13,114 nucleotides of DNA from an uncultured Clostridia bacterium. Its GTDB lineage: Bacteria; Bacillota; Clostridia; Oscillospirales; Ruminococcaceae. Where the stretch lies: contig CAMHBE010000023.1 of the NCBI GenBank assembly GCA_946183095.1, positions 1 to 13,114 on the forward strand, written 5' to 3'. The number at the start of each line of letters is the position of its first letter. Position 1 is the stretch's first letter. The notes beneath the pieces were generated by a model. It had not been told where the DNA came from, searched no databases, and saw only the letters and a list, made by a program, of their open reading frames with translations. Below, in pieces: positions 9,552-13,114 of this stretch. The position numbers and the translations under genes are program-made.

Positions 9552-9578
9552 TTAGCACTTTGCCCTTGCGAGTGTTAG
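9552..9578 (-). promoter_or_regulatory. Second, degenerate CIRCE operator overlapping the first
   Basis: TTAGCACTT (9552-9560), nine bases, GAGTGTTAG (9570-9578) matches the CIRCE consensus at 15 of 18 arm positions with the correct spacer. It shares TTAG (9575-9578) with the perfect element, so the two centres are 23 bp apart, about two helical turns. Its preserved spacing makes chance unlikely, but HrcA binding is not shown. Confidence 0.75.
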
Positions 9579-9601
9579 CACTCTTTTCTTCCGAGTGCTA
9601 A
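9575..9601 (-). promoter_or_regulatory. CIRCE operator (perfect HrcA site) of groESL
   Basis: TTAGCACTC (9575-9583), nine bases, GAGTGCTAA (9593-9601) is an exact match to the CIRCE consensus. It begins about 5 bases after the predicted transcription start of groES, the usual place for HrcA repression. The same sequence in the leader RNA can form a stem. Confidence 0.98.
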
Positions 9602-9612
9602 CCGATATTCAT

Positions 9613-9641
9613 ATTATAGTCTTTTGCAGCCAAAAAATCAA
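9613..9641 (-). promoter_or_regulatory. Sigma-A promoter of groES-groEL
   Basis: On the minus strand TTGATT (9636-9641), a 17-base spacer, and TATAAT (9613-9618). The predicted start is near 9606, directly before the CIRCE pair. This is the classic HrcA-controlled, vegetative-sigma arrangement of Firmicutes groE operons. No CtsR-like heptad repeat is seen. Confidence 0.93.
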
Positions 9642-9793
9642 GTATTTTTTTGCAATTTCTTCATTTTTATGCAACTTCCACAATCCCGCGCTCTCGTATC
9701 TTTCTCACTTAGTCACATTTCACAATTTTCATACATCTTGCTTTTTATTCGCCCCCGAGGCACACGACTGATAAGACCGTGCAACACAGTGAA

Positions 9794-9893
9794 CGGTTCG
9801 GTGCGCTACAATTTTAAGGGCGACGGGGAGGTGCAATGTGTCTTGCTTCCCACCCTGCCCCGTCGGCACCGCCCGTAAGCGCGCCGAAACCCG
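9794..9893. repeat. Multi-stem inverted-repeat region, possible structured RNA or repeat element
   Basis: The outer arms CGGTTCGGTGCGCT (9794-9807) and 9878-9893 can form 14 pairs with two single-base bulges and one G-T pair. Inside, CGACGGGG (9821-9828) and CCCCGTCG (9858-9865) are an exact 8-bp inverted repeat, with GGTG (9830-9833) and CACC (9851-9854) stacking within it. The whole could fold as a branched structure of about 100 nucleotides on either strand. No known RNA family is recognised. It partly overlaps the next inverted repeat at CCCG (9890-9893). Confidence 0.5.
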
Positions 9894-9964
9894 TTTGTCA
9901 AGGGAGGCTCCGAAAAAAATTTTTCTTCAGAAAAATTGTTTTTGGAAACCCTTGACAAACGGGT
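9889..9964. repeat. Perfect 16-bp inverted repeat around an A/T hairpin
   Basis: ACCCGTTTGTCAAGGG (9889-9904) is exactly complementary to CCCTTGACAAACGGGT (9949-9964). In the 44 bases between them AATTTTTC (9918-9925) and GAAAAATT (9930-9937) form an 8-bp stem with a TTCA loop, flanked by A and T runs on either side. On the minus strand the inner stem is followed by a T run, so it might end the ddl transcript. Equally it could be a small mobile-type repeat; no target-site duplication is evident. Confidence 0.65.
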
Positions 9965-9984
9965 AGAGAACGACCGTATGTGCT

Positions 9985-10008
9985 CTATCCGTCTATCCGT
10001 CTATCCGT
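9985..10008. repeat. Three tandem copies of CTATCCGT at the ddl stop codon
   Basis: CTATCCGT occurs three times head to tail with no mismatch, and its last base is the first base of the ddl stop triplet on the plus strand (10008-10010). The 8-bp unit is not a multiple of three but lies outside the coding region. Slippage here would change only the distance to the downstream inverted repeat. Confidence 0.85.
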
Positions 10009-11204
10009 TATCTCTTCGCGCCCTTGCTGCCTTTCGAGCCGCCGAAGCTTGCATTTTCAAGTATATTCGTATCAAACGAGAAACTTATCGACTTATTCTC
10101 CCTCTCGCGCTTGAATGCCAGGTCTATCATCCTGTCGAGCAGCTCAGAGTATTTCACTCCCGCAGCTTCCCAGAGATAGAACGCAAGGCTTCCGGGTATC
10201 GTATTTATCTCGTTGAGATATATCTTTCCCGTTGCCTTATCGAGCATAAAATCGATCCTCGATACTCCGCTGCATCCGAGCGCCTTGAACGCCTTTACCG
10301 CCAGCGTCCGTACTTCCTCGCGCTGTTCGGGAGTGATGTCGGCGGGTATCTTTCTTTTCAGCGACGCCATGCCGCTCTTGCCGCCCTGCGACTTCGTACC
10401 GCCCACATACTTATCCTGATAACTGAGTATCTCATCATTTGCCACGGGTTCCTCGCACTCGCTCGCCTTTGCGTCCTCGTAGTCCCCCAGCACCGAACAG
10501 TTTATCTCCTTCAACTCGGTTATGGCATTCTCCACCAGCACCTTTATCGCAAAAGTAAACGCGTAATCCAGCGCATCTTCGAGTGCTTCACGGTCTTTCG
10601 CCTTGCGGATGCCGACGCTCGACCCGAGGTTCACGGGCTTAACAATGACCGGGTACTGCGTCCGGCTCTCTATCAGTGAGATCACAGCGTCATGCTCATG
10701 CGTATATCTCTTTATATCCACCACAGTTCCGGGCAGCACGGGTATGCCGTTGTCCGCGAACACGCACTTCATCATGTACTTATCCATTCCCACGGCGCTC
10801 GACAGCACATCACAGCCCGCGTAAGGGATCCCCAGTGTCTGTAAGTAACCCTGCAGCGCGCCGTCCTCAACGTTCGTTCCGTGTACCGCCGGAAGCGCCA
10901 CATCTATCACCGCCGCCGTGTTGCTGCCGAACTTCTTCATCGGGTAATGCAGAAGTTCGACCGTCCCGTTCACATTCACCGGTATCACCCTGCTGCTCTC
11001 TTTCAGCAGCGCCGGAATATTCTTATATGCTTCTATCTTCCCTATATTCTCACCGACATAGAACTCCGTGTTCTTTGTGATGTAAATTGGGACTATCTCG
11101 TATTTCTCCGTATCCAGCGATCTGCACGCCTGCAGCGCGGTGATGACCGAAACTTCGTGCTCGACGCTCTTTCCGCCGAAAAATACTCCTACTCTTATTT
11201 TCAT
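10008..11204 (-). CDS. ddl: D-alanine--D-alanine ligase
   Basis: This 398-residue cytosolic ATP-grasp enzyme joins two D-alanines to make the dipeptide that ends peptidoglycan precursors. The N-terminal motif GGKSVEHEVS holds Glu15 for the first substrate. HGTNVEDGALQG (108-119) matches HGxxGEDG of the family with Gly-Glu changed to Asn-Val-Glu. KPVNLGSSVG is the ATP-grasp loop, and SRIDFMLD with LNEINTIPG supplies the magnesium ligands. The omega loop keeps DKY, where Tyr favours D-Ala over the D-lactate His of VanA-type ligases, so resistance function is not indicated. Oddities: the omega loop is long and Gly/Lys-rich; PGSLAFYLWEAAG replaces the usual PGFT; and a Ser-rich plus GGSKGSKGAKR tail makes the protein longer than the usual 300-370. 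The ATG at 11202-11204 follows AAGGA by 6 bases. It is the last visible gene of the cell-wall operon. Confidence 0.96.
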   Translation of the reverse strand: MKIRVGVFFGGKSVEHEVSVITALQACRSLDTEKYEIVPIYITKNTEFYVGENIGKIEAYKNIPALLKESSRVIPVNVNGTVELLHYPMKKFGSNTAAVIDVALPAVHGTNVEDGALQGYLQTLGIPYAGCDVLSSAVGMDKYMMKCVFADNGIPVLPGTVVDIKRYTHEHDAVISLIESRTQYPVIVKPVNLGSSVGIRKAKDREALEDALDYAFTFAIKVLVENAITELKEINCSVLGDYEDAKASECEEPVANDEILSYQDKYVGGTKSQGGKSGMASLKRKIPADITPEQREEVRTLAVKAFKALGCSGVSRIDFMLDKATGKIYLNEINTIPGSLAFYLWEAAGVKYSELLDRMIDLAFKRERENKSISFSFDTNILENASFGGSKGSKGAKR

Positions 11205-11267
11205 AACTCATCCTTCTTTCATTATATTTTGCCGCATATTACGATGTGCCGCCCTTATATATGCGCC

Positions 11268-11768
11268 TTACATCTCCGGCACCGAGATATCCGGCACCGT
11301 AACTACCGGCACGGAAGTGACCGTCACCGAAATATCCGGTATCTCTATATCCGGGATATCCGGCACATCGGGAACGGGCACCGGCTCCATGCTGAACGAA
11401 TAAGTAAGATCGGATATCCTGTGCAGCGTCTCCTGCGCTTTCCTGTCATTTTCGCCGGTATCCGACAAGGCTATCACCATTATAACGATGAACAGCACCC
11501 CGAGAAAACACAGGAACACCACCAGCGGTATAAGGCAGCCCTTCGCGGCGGTGTTCGCTTTCCCGCCTTTGCGCAGCTTCTCGTTCTCGATCTTCATGCG
11601 CTCAAGTTCAAGCCGCTTTTTCTCGATATCCAGTTCGCCGATCTTGTCAAGCCGAACTTTCTCATCGAGCACTTCCCTGTCGTTTGAATACGAACCGCCG
11701 CAGTTAGGACAGGTCTTATGTACGTCGGTGTCGATACGCGCACCGCAGTAATCACAGAAAATGTGCAT
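11268..11768 (-). CDS. Zinc-ribbon, coiled-coil, single-pass membrane protein with PDI-repeat tail; function unknown
   Basis: This 166-residue protein is not assigned to a characterised family. In order it has a zinc ribbon with Cys5, Cys8, Cys20 and Cys23 (CDYCG, CPNCGG); a highly charged, probably coiled-coil helix at about 31-67; a hydrophobic segment at about 78-101; a short charged stretch; and a Pro/Asp/Val tail (129-166) built on PDV, PDI and IPDI repeats. There is no signal peptide. The reduced Cys ribbon should be cytoplasmic, which places the tail outside in a simple N-in topology. The start is ATG 11766-11768 with AGGAAG 9 bases upstream. It lies 25 bases after the MurF-like gene and 63 bases before ddl on the same strand, so it is probably co-transcribed with cell-wall enzymes. 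A structural or regulatory role at the membrane is possible but is inference only. Confidence 0.85.
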   Translation of the reverse strand: MHIFCDYCGARIDTDVHKTCPNCGGSYSNDREVLDEKVRLDKIGELDIEKKRLELERMKIENEKLRKGGKANTAAKGCLIPLVVFLCFLGVLFIVIMVIALSDTGENDRKAQETLHRISDLTYSFSMEPVPVPDVPDIPDIEIPDISVTVTSVPVVTVPDISVPEM

Positions 11769-11793
11769 CTCGTTTCACTTCCTAAACTGTATA

Positions 11794-13114
11794 TCAGAAA
11801 TTATCCGGCAGGTCGTTTTCAAGCAGTATGACGCGCTTTCGCCCGGGCTGCACCGAATAAGCGTACTTCATCGCATCGTTCAGATCTTTCGCAACATATA
11901 TCCGCTCTTCCGGGAAACCCTTCGCAAGCAGACCCTCTTTTATTGGCGGAGCCTGACGCTCGCCCACGAGTATCGCAATATCACAGCACCCTGCCGCGTC
12001 CTCACCGAGTTCCCTGTTGAGCTGATATTCCCGCTCTCCGAGTTCTATCATTCCCGGAGTTGCCACAATGCGCAGAGCGTCAAACATCGACAGCGTTTTC
12101 AGCGCCGCCCTCGCACCCGCGGGGTTGGAGTTGAACGCGTCATCTATCACCGTGACACCGTTTCCCTTGTCGAGTATCTCCATTCTGTGCGGTACCGCGT
12201 CGAGACGCTTTACGGGGTAAACAAGGTCTTCGAGCGGAATGCCCAGTTCATGCGATACGGCTATCGCGCCGAGTATGTTCTGCACGTTATGTTCGCCGAG
12301 CAGCTTTGTGGAAAATCCCAGAGATGTATCGCCGTGATGCACCGTGAACGATGTTCCCTTCTCTGTGACTTTTATGTTATCCGCAGTATAATCCCACTTC
12401 CCGCCGTTTATACCGTAAGTAACGTGTGCCTTTTCGATCGGTCTATTTCTTATAAACTCATTGTCGTAATTCAGGAACACCGTACCGTCCGTCACAGAAT
12501 CGGCTATCTCAAACTTCGTCTTTATTATGTTCTCCACTGACCCGAAAGTTTCAAGGTGCTGCTCACCTATGGACGTGATGATGGAGTGCTTCGGGTGGAC
12601 GATGTCGCATATCTCCTTTATCTCCCCGACACCTTTCGCGCCCATTTCACAGAGAAATATCTCATGTGTCGCGTTGAGCATACCCCGCACTACCTTCACC
12701 ACGCCCATTGTGGTGTTGTAGCTGCCCGGGGTCATGAGCACATTGTACTTAGCCGACAGCAGCTTTTCGAGATAGAACTTCGTGGAAGTCTTTCCGTAGC
12801 TCCCTGTAATACCTATCACCGTGGTATTCGGAAGTTCCGAGATGATGCGCTTTGCATCGTTGATATAGTAGTTGTTCACCGACTTTTCCACCGGCTTGTT
12901 TATGAAATTCGCAAGACACGGCATGAACACACACAGCACCGGCAGCAGCGATACCACGCCTATATACAGTCTCATATCATACAGGAAGATGAACGACAGC
13001 GCACATACCGCGCCGTAAACTATCGTCATCGTAACGCACATACGAATGACGCGCGGCGTGAATACCAGCTTCTTCTTCGCGGGCTTTTTCAGGCCGAGCA
13101 CCGCGGGTACCGCA
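11794..13114 (-). CDS. murF: Membrane-anchored MurF-like Mur ligase (5' end outside window)
   Basis: The frame stays open to the right edge of the window, so the N-terminus is missing; residues below are counted from an in-frame GTG at 13099-13101 that is probably internal. The visible protein starts with a basic stretch and two hydrophobic segments (about 17-40 and 45-64). Next comes the Mur-ligase ATPase core: GITGSYGKTST (97-107, Lys104), SYNTTMGV, EMGAKGVGEI with Glu152, HLETFGS with His182, and TKFEI with Lys196, the expected carbamylated lysine. The C-terminal domain has GEHNVQN, HRMEI and DDAFNSNP (320-327), then PGMIELG. These patterns are closest to MurF, which adds D-Ala-D-Ala to UDP-MurNAc-tripeptide, and ddl downstream fits. 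The usual soluble UDP-binding N-domain of MurF is not seen; membrane helices stand in its place. A different Mur-ligase role, such as another wall-modifying reaction, cannot be excluded. Confidence 0.85.
   Translation of the reverse strand, partial: AVPAVLGLKKPAKKKLVFTPRVIRMCVTMTIVYGAVCALSFIFLYDMRLYIGVVSLLPVLCVFMPCLANFINKPVEKSVNNYYINDAKRIISELPNTTVIGITGSYGKTSTKFYLEKLLSAKYNVLMTPGSYNTTMGVVKVVRGMLNATHEIFLCEMGAKGVGEIKEICDIVHPKHSIITSIGEQHLETFGSVENIIKTKFEIADSVTDGTVFLNYDNEFIRNRPIEKAHVTYGINGGKWDYTADNIKVTEKGTSFTVHHGDTSLGFSTKLLGEHNVQNILGAIAVSHELGIPLEDLVYPVKRLDAVPHRMEILDKGNGVTVIDDAFNSNPAGARAALKTLSMFDALRIVATPGMIELGEREYQLNRELGEDAAGCCDIAILVGERQAPPIKEGLLAKGFPEERIYVAKDLNDAMKYAYSVQPGRKRVILLENDLPDNF

Larger units (their letters stand above)
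9642..10007. other. 366-base non-coding stretch between ddl and the groESL promoter
   Basis: No convincing gene is present. Bases 9642-9793 are T-rich on the plus strand and show nothing I can name. Bases 9794-9964 carry several nested inverted repeats, listed separately. Bases 9985-10008 are a short tandem repeat. Since ddl and groES are read in the same direction, a ddl terminator is expected here; the inverted repeats are the only candidates, and none is a textbook GC stem plus U-tract. Confidence 0.7.

Noticed and set aside
9624..9878. 84-codon plus-strand frame in the ddl-groES intergenic region
   Set aside because: It begins inside the groES promoter on the opposite strand, has no clear ribosome binding site, and its C-terminal half is made of the inverted-repeat arms. 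A real peptide cannot be fully excluded.
9952..9982. TTGACA inside the right arm of the inverted repeat as a plus-strand promoter
   Set aside because: The hexamer is forced by the repeat arm, and the only candidate -10 (TATGTG) is poor and 19 bases away. There is no plus-strand gene beyond it.
9985..10008. Tandem repeat as a CRISPR remnant
   Set aside because: The unit is 8 bp with no spacers, and no cas gene is present.
11221..11226. TATAAT just upstream of ddl as a separate promoter
   Set aside because: No acceptable -35 is found at 16-18 bases, and the expected start would fall on the ribosome site. ddl is more simply transcribed from upstream.

Overview
The window looks like chromosomal DNA from an anaerobic gut or rumen Firmicute of the Ruminococcus/Oscillospiraceae type. 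The evidence is strong AGGAGG-type ribosome binding sites, sigma-A promoters, CIRCE control of groESL, a Cthe_2159-family cell-surface beta-helix protein, a cytoplasmic beta-mannosidase, and frequent ATA isoleucine codons in moderately GC-rich DNA. The genus is inferred from gene content and style; no rRNA or other marker gene is present. I see no tRNA, rRNA, CRISPR array, insertion sequence, phage gene or defence cassette.

Layout. Bases 1-2811 are read rightward: the 3' end of a gene with an EVE-like C-terminal domain, then a translationally coupled GH2 beta-mannosidase. Everything to the right is read leftward. A YghZ-type aldo/keto reductase (2828-3817) converges on the mannosidase with only 16 bases between them and has its own consensus promoter. 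Next is a large secreted beta-helix protein (3984-7406) with a clear terminator and, upstream, an unusual set of 11-12 bp-spaced TTAAG boxes. Then comes the groES-groEL operon (9506 to 7555), with a sigma-A promoter, two overlapping CIRCE operators and a strong terminator. A 366-base non-coding stretch (9642-10007) holds extensive inverted repeats and a small tandem repeat. The last block is a cell-wall operon read leftward from beyond the right edge: a membrane-anchored MurF-like ligase (5' end cut), a zinc-ribbon/transmembrane/PDI-tail protein of unknown function, and D-Ala-D-Ala ligase.

How the genes fit together. Ddl makes D-Ala-D-Ala and a MurF-type enzyme adds it to the UDP-MurNAc-tripeptide, so the right-hand operon covers two consecutive steps of peptidoglycan precursor synthesis, with an unexplained membrane protein between them. 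The mannosidase and the surface beta-helix protein suit a plant-fibre-using lifestyle: polysaccharide contact outside the cell and trimming of imported manno-oligosaccharides inside. They are on different transcripts and no transporter is in the window.

The window is mostly ordinary housekeeping DNA. The points most worth a second look are the zinc-ribbon protein inside the murF-ddl operon, the phased boxes before the beta-helix gene, the structured intergenic element at 9794-9964, the overlapping double CIRCE, and the duplicated C-terminal module of the beta-helix protein.
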